Shown here: piece by piece, positions 33,775 to 41,907 of the stretch
Numbering within the stretch: the stretch's first letter is position 1
How the letters are laid out: the number at the start of each line of letters is the position of its first letter
Source of the DNA: Oceanospirillaceae bacterium
GTDB lineage: Bacteria; Pseudomonadota; Gammaproteobacteria; Pseudomonadales; Balneatricaceae
Length of the DNA: 47,345 nucleotides
Direction: 5' to 3'
Assembly: GCA_003523085.1 (NCBI GenBank)
Contig: DPHD01000040.1
Location: 13,230-60,574 of the forward strand
Position numbers and translations under genes: made by a program
The notes under the pieces: generated by a model
Told to the model about the DNA's origin: nothing
The model's input: the letters and a program-made list of their open reading frames with translations, nothing else
Databases searched by the model: none

Positions 33775-34806
33775 ATGCAAGCCATCGAATCTTTATCGGA
33801 CCTCTTTAAACAGCTACAAGGCCAGTATCGCATCTATGACATGGGTTGTCGTTTGAGCAAACTCTCTAGCGCCGACTTCCAAGCCTTTGAAGCCGGTCAA
33901 AAGGCCTACCCACTGCCTTGGTTACGTCATGCTTGGGTGGGTATCCTGCTATGGCCGCAAGCCAAGCAACAGGCTCAAGCCACACCCACTATTTGGTTCT
34001 TAAAATTCCCCCTAGACGAACGTGGCCAACTGATTCAAGCCGCGCGAGATGAGTTTTTAAACCAATTACTAGAAACTATCGGCACCAATATGGTGGACCA
34101 GCAAGCATCAAGCGAATGGGCCGAGCAGCTCAAACATAGCAACCTTGCTTTTACCCCGGAACAGGCACGTATGGCAGCCTTTCATGCCCATGCTAGCTTG
34201 GTATTGGAGCAGCCTGCATCCTCGTACTATAGCGCCGTAAGCCAATACATGGGGTCGAAGCAGCTAGATCAAAACTGGCAAAGCCTAGGTTTACAGGGAT
34301 TCGCAGACTTTGCCGCCCGCTTACAAACACATACTGACTGGCACCAACAAGTGGCTCAGCTACCTGCCCCAGTATTGGAGACCTTGGCTGTACAATTAGA
34401 AAATCAACCGCTCAACCACAAGTTGGCCAAAGCCTTTATCGAGCGTGGTCAATTAAGCAGTATAGAAGCGGAAAAAGTGACCTGCTTACGTGCAGTTAGC
34501 CAAACGCCAGATGCAAGTTCTCGCCAACAATGGCTAGCCCAGCTCATGGCGTCAGAGGTTATTACCGGGGTGGAAGTGCTGGCCACCATTACCAGCAAGT
34601 GCAGTCATGATTTATTAGACCCGCAATTGATGGCGCTATTTTTACACCAGTGCGCCCACGACCAAGGTATCTTCAACGGCCTAGTGCAGGAATTAATGTA
34701 CCGACCTAAGCTTCGCGGTGTGGTACTAGCAGCCTTCCGTGCGCCCGAACGCAGCCCACAACTGATACAAGCCATCGGTGCGCTCATGGGTCAGAGCCAA
34801 AGCTAG
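33775..34806 (+). CDS. DUF3549 family protein
   Basis: A 343-residue cytoplasmic protein recognised as DUF3549 by the sequence W-F-L-K-F-P-L-D-E-R-G and the following Q-A-A-R-D-E-F-L-N-Q-L-L. Predicted to be mostly helical, with no signal or membrane segment. No function is established for the family, which occurs in pseudomonads, Marinobacter and relatives, so it supports the taxonomic reading. Its TAG stop overlaps that of the convergent 237-residue gene in a shared CTAG. Confidence 0.8.
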   Translation: MQAIESLSDLFKQLQGQYRIYDMGCRLSKLSSADFQAFEAGQKAYPLPWLRHAWVGILLWPQAKQQAQATPTIWFLKFPLDERGQLIQAARDEFLNQLLETIGTNMVDQQASSEWAEQLKHSNLAFTPEQARMAAFHAHASLVLEQPASSYYSAVSQYMGSKQLDQNWQSLGLQGFADFAARLQTHTDWHQQVAQLPAPVLETLAVQLENQPLNHKLAKAFIERGQLSSIEAEKVTCLRAVSQTPDASSRQQWLAQLMASEVITGVEVLATITSKCSHDLLDPQLMALFLHQCAHDQGIFNGLVQELMYRPKLRGVVLAAFRAPERSPQLIQAIGALMGQSQS

Positions 34807-35516
34807 CCTGGGCCAGCACCCATGCGAGAGGCTTCGGTTTCGGGCACTAGAGAGGCGTGCATCATTTGTTTTAGGCAGGCTAGCAAGCTGGCATCCACAT
34901 GCACACCCTGATCTAAACACCGTTCGCGCCAACCTAACAAATCGGCACCGTCGGTGATCATCACCCCATCTATATCAGCTTCACCCATGCATAACAAAAG
35001 CTCATTGACCCCTACCCGCTGCTCACGCGGTTGGTATAACCCGAGGGGCTGGCCGTCTGCCGCAATTAACACACATCGTTGCGCGCCACTACGATGGGTA
35101 AAATACATGGCATAACACTGCTGCGCTTGAGGCTGACTGAGGGGCTGCGATAACCAATTCATCAGGCATGGCGCCGCAAAGGCTGCAGCAACCAAATTTT
35201 TGATCCGCACCTGTGGTGAACAGCGGGCCAAACCCAACCCTAAGGCCAATTCAACCTGCACTAATGCCGACTGGCCATGGGCATCAAAAACCATCTCTTG
35301 GTCACTAGAAGCAATCAGTTCAGGCGCTTTAATGCTGCTATTCAAGGCATCCAGTGCCTGGTTTAACAAACTACTGTTGGCCAAGCCAAGCTGAAATGCG
35401 CTGGCGGCCTTGATGCCTGCAGCCAGCTGATCACCGGGCGCAAAACCCAAACCTTCCACACTACGTTTAACCAAAAACTTAAGTTCGTTAGCCGATAATT
35501 GTATTAATTCAGACAT
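34803..35516 (-). CDS. Uncharacterised 237-residue protein, possibly DUF3726
   Basis: I do not firmly recognise this protein. It is soluble and rich in Ala and Leu, with no signal peptide. The opening L-S-A-N-E-L-K-F-L-V-K-R-S-V-E-G-L-G resembles the start of DUF3726 proteins, and I give that only as a tentative match. Near the C-terminus are Cys residues at C-M-G-E, R-C-L-D and A-C-L-K. Its ATG overlaps the end of the upstream 572-residue gene by 8 bases, so the two are translated together in an operon with a dipeptidase-like gene and an aldehyde dehydrogenase gene. A partner or accessory role to the 572-residue protein is likely. Confidence 0.7.
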   Translation of the reverse strand: MSELIQLSANELKFLVKRSVEGLGFAPGDQLAAGIKAASAFQLGLANSSLLNQALDALNSSIKAPELIASSDQEMVFDAHGQSALVQVELALGLGLARCSPQVRIKNLVAAAFAAPCLMNWLSQPLSQPQAQQCYAMYFTHRSGAQRCVLIAADGQPLGLYQPREQRVGVNELLLCMGEADIDGVMITDGADLLGWRERCLDQGVHVDASLLACLKQMMHASLVPETEASRMGAGPG

Positions 35517-37227
35517 GTGTCGACTCCTGCTCTTCAGCTTGCGGGGTTGAAGGCAACACTGGCGCTACGGGAAAGTACCAATCGTCGTTAAACTCTGCCT
35601 TAAGGTCGGCCAACACGGGCGCACCTTGGAACATGGTATTACGCACCCATAGGGCCGACTTAGGGTCAAACTTGCTGACCCCAAAAAAGGCCAGTTTGCA
35701 GCGCAACAGGTGCATCGGCAAAACGTCTTTGTGCAACAAGTTAGCTCTGATTTCACCATACTGCGTTTGTGCCATGGTCGCAATGCGCGACACAATACCT
35801 AAATGCCCTGGCGAGAGTAATAAAAACTCCGCCACACTGGCATCAGGCGATTGGTCAAGCAAGGCCAATAGGTCATCGTGACACCCTTGTACGGCTTTGG
35901 CGATGCCTAAAAACATTTGTAGTTCGGCGCCCTCATCCACCCCAGTTTTACCTAGACGTGGTTCTATTTTTTGTTGCGAGTAATACCAAAATGTTTGATG
36001 CTCATCGGCTTGGCTAAAGTCGTAGTCAAACACCCAGTCATAACTGTCTTGGATGTTATCGGCTAAGCCCTGCGCCAGCTGTGTAGGGTCATAGGTTAGG
36101 CTTTCGTTGATCGCCAGGGAGTCTTCTTTGGCATTAACGATACCCGGGAATAACTCCATCAACAAGCTCACCAATAACTCCTGGGTTTCCAAGCTGTAGT
36201 GTTGCTGCGCCCATTCGTGGAGCTGACGCCAATCGGATACTTGCGCGGCATGACCTGCAAGCCAATCTGCTAAGTCTTGTGTGTCGAGCAATAACTGAGC
36301 GTTATTATGTGTCTGCCATTCATCAAAAGTACTCACTTCACGCACGTGCTGCATAGCCTGTTTGAGAATGTTTTGAAGCTGTAATACCTTGGCCGCATCC
36401 ACCGGTGCCGCTAACACTTCGGCATAGGCTTGTTCACGCTGACCTATCCACTGGCTCATGAGCAATGGATGGTTGATTAGGTACGGCGCCATGCCCAGAC
36501 CGGTGGAATTGCCAATGCCCAAATAACGCTGCAAGTTAATGTCTAGATCGACGGCATCGGGGTAAGCGGGCTGATGCACTAGGTGATGTAACTGATCCAA
36601 ACTAAATTGGCGCAATAAGTAACAGACCAACATTTCTGCTGCAAAAGGTCGTGCCAAATCTGGATGATGGCGGGCAATTTTATCCCAATCACAGGCACCA
36701 AACTTGCCCGACCCATAGACTGCGGTAGTACGGTATAAGTAGCCTACTTCGGCCAGTTTGTTAGCATCGGGCTGTTGCCCACTACGCAACTGGGCCAATA
36801 AGGAATCGAATACACGGGCACTACGATTACCACGGGCGAGAGACAAACTTCGCGCATCAATACGCCCCGCTTCTTGTAACGGTACGTTGGCGGCCAAACG
36901 TTCCAACCACAGGTCGTCCACGTCGCCTTCAACCAGCGTCATGGTCAGGTCCCATTTTTCCGCGATAACACGGTCGTTACGCTCTTCTGGGGCCAAGTAT
37001 TGTGAGAACACCACAAAACTAAGCTGACTATGGGGCATTTTAATGTCAAACACCCCATGGCCATAACCCTCTTGATCTAGCTCAAACTGACTGTAGCTAA
37101 TGTCCCACTGGTCCTTCACCATGTGTCGAACCAAGGTTCGCATAAAACTCAAACGGCTCGCAAAACCAGCGCCTAAACGCTCTAAATCCATGGCCTGAGC
37201 AGGCGGACGCAAGATAATTTGACTCAT
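35509..37227 (-). CDS. Uncharacterised 572-residue protein
   Basis: No family recognised. It is a large soluble protein without signal peptide or membrane segments and without an obvious nucleotide or metal motif. The N-terminal third is beta-rich (D-I-S-Y-S-Q-F-E-L-D, then L-S-F-V-V-F-S-Q-Y-L) and includes W-D-L-T-M-T-L-V. The middle is helical (L-A-R-P-F-A-A-E-M-L-V-C-Y-L-L-R-Q-F) and the end is acidic and Pro-rich. A GAGGT ribosome site precedes the ATG. It follows the dipeptidase-like gene by about 60 bases and overlaps the 237-residue gene by 8. Coding potential is strong from length and coupling; function is unknown. Confidence 0.8.
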   Translation of the reverse strand: MSQIILRPPAQAMDLERLGAGFASRLSFMRTLVRHMVKDQWDISYSQFELDQEGYGHGVFDIKMPHSQLSFVVFSQYLAPEERNDRVIAEKWDLTMTLVEGDVDDLWLERLAANVPLQEAGRIDARSLSLARGNRSARVFDSLLAQLRSGQQPDANKLAEVGYLYRTTAVYGSGKFGACDWDKIARHHPDLARPFAAEMLVCYLLRQFSLDQLHHLVHQPAYPDAVDLDINLQRYLGIGNSTGLGMAPYLINHPLLMSQWIGQREQAYAEVLAAPVDAAKVLQLQNILKQAMQHVREVSTFDEWQTHNNAQLLLDTQDLADWLAGHAAQVSDWRQLHEWAQQHYSLETQELLVSLLMELFPGIVNAKEDSLAINESLTYDPTQLAQGLADNIQDSYDWVFDYDFSQADEHQTFWYYSQQKIEPRLGKTGVDEGAELQMFLGIAKAVQGCHDDLLALLDQSPDASVAEFLLLSPGHLGIVSRIATMAQTQYGEIRANLLHKDVLPMHLLRCKLAFFGVSKFDPKSALWVRNTMFQGAPVLADLKAEFNDDWYFPVAPVLPSTPQAEEQESTHV

Positions 37228-37286
37228 ACTTATACCTCAAAACAAGCCTGTTGGCGGGCACTAACCATTGTTAAATAAAACCAATA

Positions 37287-38270
37287 CTACGCTGGGCCAA
37301 AACCCGCAGCACAAAAATCTAACCAGTTACGGCCCATGATTTTTTCAACTTCCACTTGGTTAAAACCTTTATCGCGCAAACCCACAACGATATTAGGGAA
37401 GTCTGCACTGGTTTCAAACCAGGACAAAGGCTCAGGCCAAGCTGCGTTGCTCGCAGAACCCTCGCCATAGTCCATTTGTTTAGTCCAACGCCCATTGCGC
37501 ATCCACTCTAACACCTCAAGCGGCTGATCGAGGCACAAGTCACTGCCCATACCCACACGATCAATGCCCATTAGGTCTACGGTTTCTGCCACCATGGTGC
37601 AAAACTCGTCCAAACGACATTTAGGACCATTTTTAAGATGAAACGGATACATACTAAAACCGAGCAAACCTTCACTTTCAGCCAAGGCTGACAAGACTTT
37701 ATTAGACTTGTTACGCTTTGCAGGTTCAAAGAAGGTTGGATTAGCGTGACTAATAACAATAGGACGTTGAGATATTTCTATGGCCTGCAGAGTGCTTTGT
37801 TCGGCACTATGGGACATATCAACCACCATACCCACGCGGTTCATCTCCTTGATAACCACTTTACCGAAGCGTGAGATGCCAGAGTCTGTGGCCTCATAAC
37901 AACCGGCACCTAACAGGCTTTGGTTGTTATAGGTCAGCTGCATGATCTTTACGCCTAGCTGATTGAATATGGCCACTAGGTCAATGTCATCTTCTATTGG
38001 CGAACAGTTCTGGAAACCAAAAATGATACCCACTTTGTTTTGCGCATGGGCTGTTTCAATGTCTGCAGCCGTATGCACAGGCATAATCAGATCACTGTGC
38101 ATTTCGAACATGCGATTCCAGTGGCCGATGTTGTACAAAGTTTCCCGACAAACTTCGTGGTAAGCAATAGTGACATGCACTGCACTTAAACCACCATCAC
38201 GCATCTGTTCAAATACTTTGCGGCTCCAATGGCTGTACTGCAGACCATCGATCATCATCATTTTAGACAT
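37287..38270 (-). CDS. Membrane-dipeptidase-family (M19) protein with altered metal site
   Basis: The 327-residue protein has the renal/membrane dipeptidase (PF01244) barrel. Late ligands are present: His in V-D-M-S-H-S, His in V-I-S-H-A-N-P and Asp in G-M-G-S-D-L. The usual early zinc pair (H-x-D after the first strand) is missing: the start reads M-I-D-G-L-Q-Y-S-H-W. The bridging Glu position reads G-F-Q-N-C. This resembles the dipeptidase-like protein in the Pseudomonas dimethylglycine catabolism locus (PA5396). There is no signal peptide. It is in an operon with aldehyde dehydrogenase and two unknown genes, so the substrate may be a small amino-acid-like compound rather than a dipeptide. 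Confidence 0.85.
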   Translation of the reverse strand: MSKMMMIDGLQYSHWSRKVFEQMRDGGLSAVHVTIAYHEVCRETLYNIGHWNRMFEMHSDLIMPVHTAADIETAHAQNKVGIIFGFQNCSPIEDDIDLVAIFNQLGVKIMQLTYNNQSLLGAGCYEATDSGISRFGKVVIKEMNRVGMVVDMSHSAEQSTLQAIEISQRPIVISHANPTFFEPAKRNKSNKVLSALAESEGLLGFSMYPFHLKNGPKCRLDEFCTMVAETVDLMGIDRVGMGSDLCLDQPLEVLEWMRNGRWTKQMDYGEGSASNAAWPEPLSWFETSADFPNIVVGLRDKGFNQVEVEKIMGRNWLDFCAAGFGPA

Positions 38271-38300
38271 ATTCTGCTCTCTCTAGTCATTCATTACATG

Positions 38301-38360
38301 GATTGCTTCACTGCGCTGGCAATGGCTATGTTTCGTCATTGCGAGCGAAGCGAAGCAATC
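38301..38360. repeat. REP-like imperfect palindrome
   Basis: Two 24-base arms (38301-38324 and 38337-38360) are inverted copies with 21 of 24 positions matching, around a 12-base loop. The right arm has the C-A-T-T-G-C-G-A-G-C-G-A-A-G-C core of REP elements widespread in bacterial chromosomes. It lies in the gap between the aldehyde dehydrogenase and dipeptidase-like genes, where it could attenuate or stabilise the message. Confidence 0.75.
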
Positions 38361-38398
38361 TACCTCTTCATCATGTCAAGGCGCTAGCAACGCGGCAA

Positions 38399-39832
38399 TT
38401 AAGCCTTCATGTAAGTGGTTTTAACTTCGGTGTAAAACTCTTCTGCGTACTTGCCTTGCTCACGTGAGCCAAAGCTAGAGTTTTTACGGCCACCAAAAGG
38501 CACATGGTAATCAGTGCCCGCAGTTGGCAGGTTGATCATGGCGCATCCGGTTTTAGCATTACGCTTAAAGTGAGTGGCGTACTTTAGGGAAGTGGTACAA
38601 ATACCGCCAGTTAGGCCGTATTGGGTATCATTCAAGGTAGCCAAGGCCTCATCGTAATCGGCAACTTTAATCACACACGCCAATGGCGCAAAGGCTTCGT
38701 CGCGGTTGATACGCATGTCGTTGGTGGTGTTAGTAAACAATGCTGGGGTCATAAAGTAGCCGGTACTGTCGTCAAATTCGCCACCACAAACCAAGGTTGC
38801 ACCTTCGTCTTTAGCCAACTGGAAGTACTCTTTGTTTTGTGCAAATTGCTTAGCGTCTGCAGCCGGTCCTATAGTCACGCCATCTTCTAACGCGCCGCCA
38901 ACTTTTAGCTTAGCCATACGTTCTTGTACTTTAGCCACAAATTCGTCATGCACACCTGCGGTAACGATTAAACGTGAAGAAGCGGTACATTTTTGGCCAG
39001 TGCCACCAAAGGCGCCGCCCACTGCACAGTCCGCGGCGTTGTCTAGGTCGGCGTCGTCCAATACGATCAAGGCATTCTTGCTGCCCATTTCTAATTGAAA
39101 CTTAACTAAGTTAGTCGCCGCTGCAACCGCAACTCGTTTACCAACAGCTAAAGATCCAGTAAAGGTAATGGCATCAATGTCGGCAGAAGTAATGAGCTTT
39201 TCACCGACGCTGGCGCCAGAACCCATGACTAAGTTAAACAAACCGGCTGGGATGTCTTGCTTAGCGATAATTTCTGCCAATAACACAGCGCTGGCTGGCG
39301 TCAGGTTGGCTGGTTTCCAGATAACCGCGTTACCAAAAGCAAGGGCTGGGGCAATTTTCCAAGACGCTGTGGCCGTTGGGAAGTTCCATGGGCTGATGAC
39401 AGTCACTACGCCCATTGGCTCGCGACGTACATCAATTTCAATACCTGGACGGGTTGAATCAGCCGTGTCGCCCATTTGACGTAGCACTTCGGCGGCGTAG
39501 TACTGGAAGAACTGGCCTGCACGGTATACTTCGCCGCGGCCTTCAGCACGGGGCTTGCCTTCTTCACTGGAAAGCACTTCACCTAGCTCATCACAACGGG
39601 CAATCATTTCATCACCAATGGCCTGCAAAACACGCTGTTTGGCTTCTAGACCCGTAGCCTGCCACTCAACTTGAGCTGTGCGTGCAGCTGCAATAGCGTC
39701 ATCTACCTGCGCAGCAGAAGCTTGGGCAAAGGTACCCACAGATTGACTGTGGTTAGACGGATTAATGTTATTAACGGTAGACTCACCTTCAACCCATTGG
39801 CCGGCGATGTAGTTCTTTTGGATTTGGCTCAT
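38399..39832 (-). CDS. NAD(P)-dependent aldehyde dehydrogenase, 2-oxoglutarate-semialdehyde type
   Basis: A 477-residue aldehyde dehydrogenase superfamily enzyme. P-W-N-F-P marks the cofactor/substrate entry, F-T-G-S follows, the general base Glu is in Q-L-E-M-G-S-K-N and the catalytic Cys in G-T-G-Q-K-C-T-A. The overall character (I-D-V-R-R-E-P-M-G-V-V, then F-N-L-V-M-G-S-G) is closest to alpha-ketoglutaric semialdehyde dehydrogenases of sugar-acid and hydroxyproline catabolism; succinate-semialdehyde or betaine aldehyde are alternatives. The start at 39832 is set by GGGAG 6 bases upstream; the frame continues 14 codons further. It is divergent from a LysR regulator. Confidence 0.85.
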   Translation of the reverse strand: MSQIQKNYIAGQWVEGESTVNNINPSNHSQSVGTFAQASAAQVDDAIAAARTAQVEWQATGLEAKQRVLQAIGDEMIARCDELGEVLSSEEGKPRAEGRGEVYRAGQFFQYYAAEVLRQMGDTADSTRPGIEIDVRREPMGVVTVISPWNFPTATASWKIAPALAFGNAVIWKPANLTPASAVLLAEIIAKQDIPAGLFNLVMGSGASVGEKLITSADIDAITFTGSLAVGKRVAVAAATNLVKFQLEMGSKNALIVLDDADLDNAADCAVGGAFGGTGQKCTASSRLIVTAGVHDEFVAKVQERMAKLKVGGALEDGVTIGPAADAKQFAQNKEYFQLAKDEGATLVCGGEFDDSTGYFMTPALFTNTTNDMRINRDEAFAPLACVIKVADYDEALATLNDTQYGLTGGICTTSLKYATHFKRNAKTGCAMINLPTAGTDYHVPFGGRKNSSFGSREQGKYAEEFYTEVKTTYMKA

Positions 39833-39967
39833 GTTAGCTCCCATGTTTCTTTTTTGCCCTGTGCAGGCATTCATTTGTATTAGTTAACGTCAGCTTACGC
39901 CTTTTTACTTGATAATAATAATTAATTAAATGTATTATTTGATAAGTTTAATTAGGAGTCGAACGCC

Positions 39968-40882
39968 ATGCTACCCGATATAAAAATTGCTCAAATCAAC
40001 ACCTTTCTCACGGTAGCTCAATGCAAGAATTTCCGCCAAGCGGCGCGCCTGTTACATCGCTCACAACCCGCCGTAAGTTTGGCGATCAAACAACTCGAAC
40101 AGCTCTTAGGCAGCCCCTTGTTCGACCCCCAACGGCATGGCGAACTCAGCGCATTCGGCACGGCCTTTCTGCCCGAAGCCAAAGCCCTATACAAACATTA
40201 TCAAGCCACACTTCATAGTGGCCTCAACATGGCCAAAGGACAAACCGGTACCATTAAACTCGGTGTATTGCCCTCCGTTGCAAAAACGGTTTTGACTCAG
40301 ATCATTCGCTACTTTCTTGCCAAACACCCACACGTTCACCTTCAGGTACAAGATGATAACGGCGATAATTTAAGGGATAAGGTGCTGGATGGCCGCATTG
40401 ATTTGGCCATCAGTAGTATTTGGCAAACCGAACCCGACTTAATACATACTCCCCTGTGTGCAGACCGGGTGGGGCTTGTGGCTCGCAAAGCCCACCCTTG
40501 GATGCAACTGGGTAACGATATTGACTGGTCCGTTCTACACGAGCAAAAACTAATAGCTAACGGCACCACGCCTTTAGTAGAGAACACGCCAGCCCACGGG
40601 TTTTTGCTGGCGCCCATGCAGGTCACCAATATGACATCGTTAGTGGCCATGCTAGAAGCAGGGGCAGGCATTACCACGCTACCTTGGATGGCTTTTCCTA
40701 AGGACAGTTCGGAATTGGCTTTTAGACTGATTGAGGAGCCACAAATTAAGCGGCACATCGCACTATTGCAGTCGCGCCACCATCAACAGATGCCCGCTAC
40801 CGCAGCTTTGGAGAACATGATTACAGGCACGTTTGCTCGTCGAGGTAAGTATCTTTGTGTGCCTAAGCAAATCATCAGCTAA
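39968..40882 (+). CDS. LysR-family transcriptional regulator
   Basis: A 304-residue complete LysR protein: the winged helix Q-I-N-T-F-L-T-V-A-Q-C-K-N-F-R-Q-A-A with S-Q-P-A-V-S-L-A-I-K-Q-L-E at residues 10-45, then the effector domain starting G-T-I-K-L-G-V-L-P-S. The intergenic region to the divergent aldehyde dehydrogenase is very AT-rich (ATAATAATTAATTAAATG and following) and would hold the T-N11-A boxes. It likely activates the ALDH operon in response to a pathway intermediate. The effector is unknown. Confidence 0.9.
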   Translation: MLPDIKIAQINTFLTVAQCKNFRQAARLLHRSQPAVSLAIKQLEQLLGSPLFDPQRHGELSAFGTAFLPEAKALYKHYQATLHSGLNMAKGQTGTIKLGVLPSVAKTVLTQIIRYFLAKHPHVHLQVQDDNGDNLRDKVLDGRIDLAISSIWQTEPDLIHTPLCADRVGLVARKAHPWMQLGNDIDWSVLHEQKLIANGTTPLVENTPAHGFLLAPMQVTNMTSLVAMLEAGAGITTLPWMAFPKDSSELAFRLIEEPQIKRHIALLQSRHHQQMPATAALENMITGTFARRGKYLCVPKQIIS

Positions 40883-40901
40883 CTACTCAACTGGCAACCG
40901 C

Positions 40902-41900
40902 TTACGACTCACCCAGGCAGTGACTATAGGCAAATACCCCTGGGGTGCCGCCGGTATGTAAAAACAAGACGCGATCCGAGGCATCAAAATAACCATGACG
41001 CACCAAATCTAACAGCCCAGCAAAGGCTTTGCCGGAATAAACGGGATCAAGTAACAACCCCTCTAAGCTCGCGGCTAAACGTAAGGCTTCAACCATTTGT
41101 TGCGTCGGTTGACCATAACCAGCACCATAATATTGGTCAAAACAAATCACATGATCTTCATGTAAGTGAGATTGTGATAGGCGGTCTTGCACCTCGTGCA
41201 GTAACGCCAATACTTTACCGCACTGCTCTTCGCTCGAACGGCTCACGGTAATGCCTAATACCGGAATATCCAAGCCCGCCAAGGCCAACCCCGCGAGCAG
41301 GCCCGCTTGAGTGCCGGCGCTACCTGTGGCCAACACAATAGCACTAAAATTCAGCGTCTGGTGTTGCATTTGCTGCGCTAACTCTAAACCACAAGCTACA
41401 TACCCCATAGCACCCACAACATTACTGCCCCCTACTGGCATGATGTAAGGCACTTGGCCAGATGCGGTCAAGGTTTGAGCACGCAATGCCATGGCCTCGT
41501 CTAAATCTTGGCCAGCGGGTAATTGATGAACCTGAGCACCTAACAGTTGGTTGAGCAATAAATTCCCCGAGTGCTGGTAGTCCGGCTCACCCAAACCGTC
41601 AACTTGTTCCAAGAACAATTCACAACCCAAACCTACCTTTGCGGCTGCAGCCGCCGTTTGACGCGCATGATTAGATTGTACGCCGCCGGCGGTAAGCAAG
41701 GTCGTGGCACCTTGTTGTTGCGCATCGGCCAATAAATACTCTAGCTTACGGGTTTTATTTCCACCCATAGCCAAGCCCGAACAATCATCCCGTTTGACCC
41801 ACAATTCAGGCCCTTGATGCATTTGATTGAGGCGCAGCATAGGCTCTAATGGTGTAGGCCAGTGACCCAATTCAAGCTTAGATAAGGGTATCTGATGCAT
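40902..41900 (-). CDS. D-cysteine desulfhydrase / ACC-deaminase family PLP enzyme
   Basis: A 332-residue fold-type II PLP enzyme. W-V-K-R-D-D-C-S-G-L-A-M-G-G-N-K-T-R-K-L-E holds the Schiff-base Lys (G-G-N-K), and V-Q-S-N-H-A-R-Q and the later A-T-G-S-A-G-T-Q-A-G phosphate loop follow. The family includes D-cysteine desulfhydrase, ACC deaminase and L-cysteate sulfo-lyase (CuyA). Sequence alone does not choose between them; ACC deaminase is least likely because bacterial sulfur-amino-acid members dominate. It is encoded 7 bases after the coiled-coil gene and is convergent with the LysR gene. Confidence 0.85.
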   Translation of the reverse strand: MHQIPLSKLELGHWPTPLEPMLRLNQMHQGPELWVKRDDCSGLAMGGNKTRKLEYLLADAQQQGATTLLTAGGVQSNHARQTAAAAAKVGLGCELFLEQVDGLGEPDYQHSGNLLLNQLLGAQVHQLPAGQDLDEAMALRAQTLTASGQVPYIMPVGGSNVVGAMGYVACGLELAQQMQHQTLNFSAIVLATGSAGTQAGLLAGLALAGLDIPVLGITVSRSSEEQCGKVLALLHEVQDRLSQSHLHEDHVICFDQYYGAGYGQPTQQMVEALRLAASLEGLLLDPVYSGKAFAGLLDLVRHGYFDASDRVLFLHTGGTPGVFAYSHCLGES

Positions 41901-41907
41901 ATAATCG

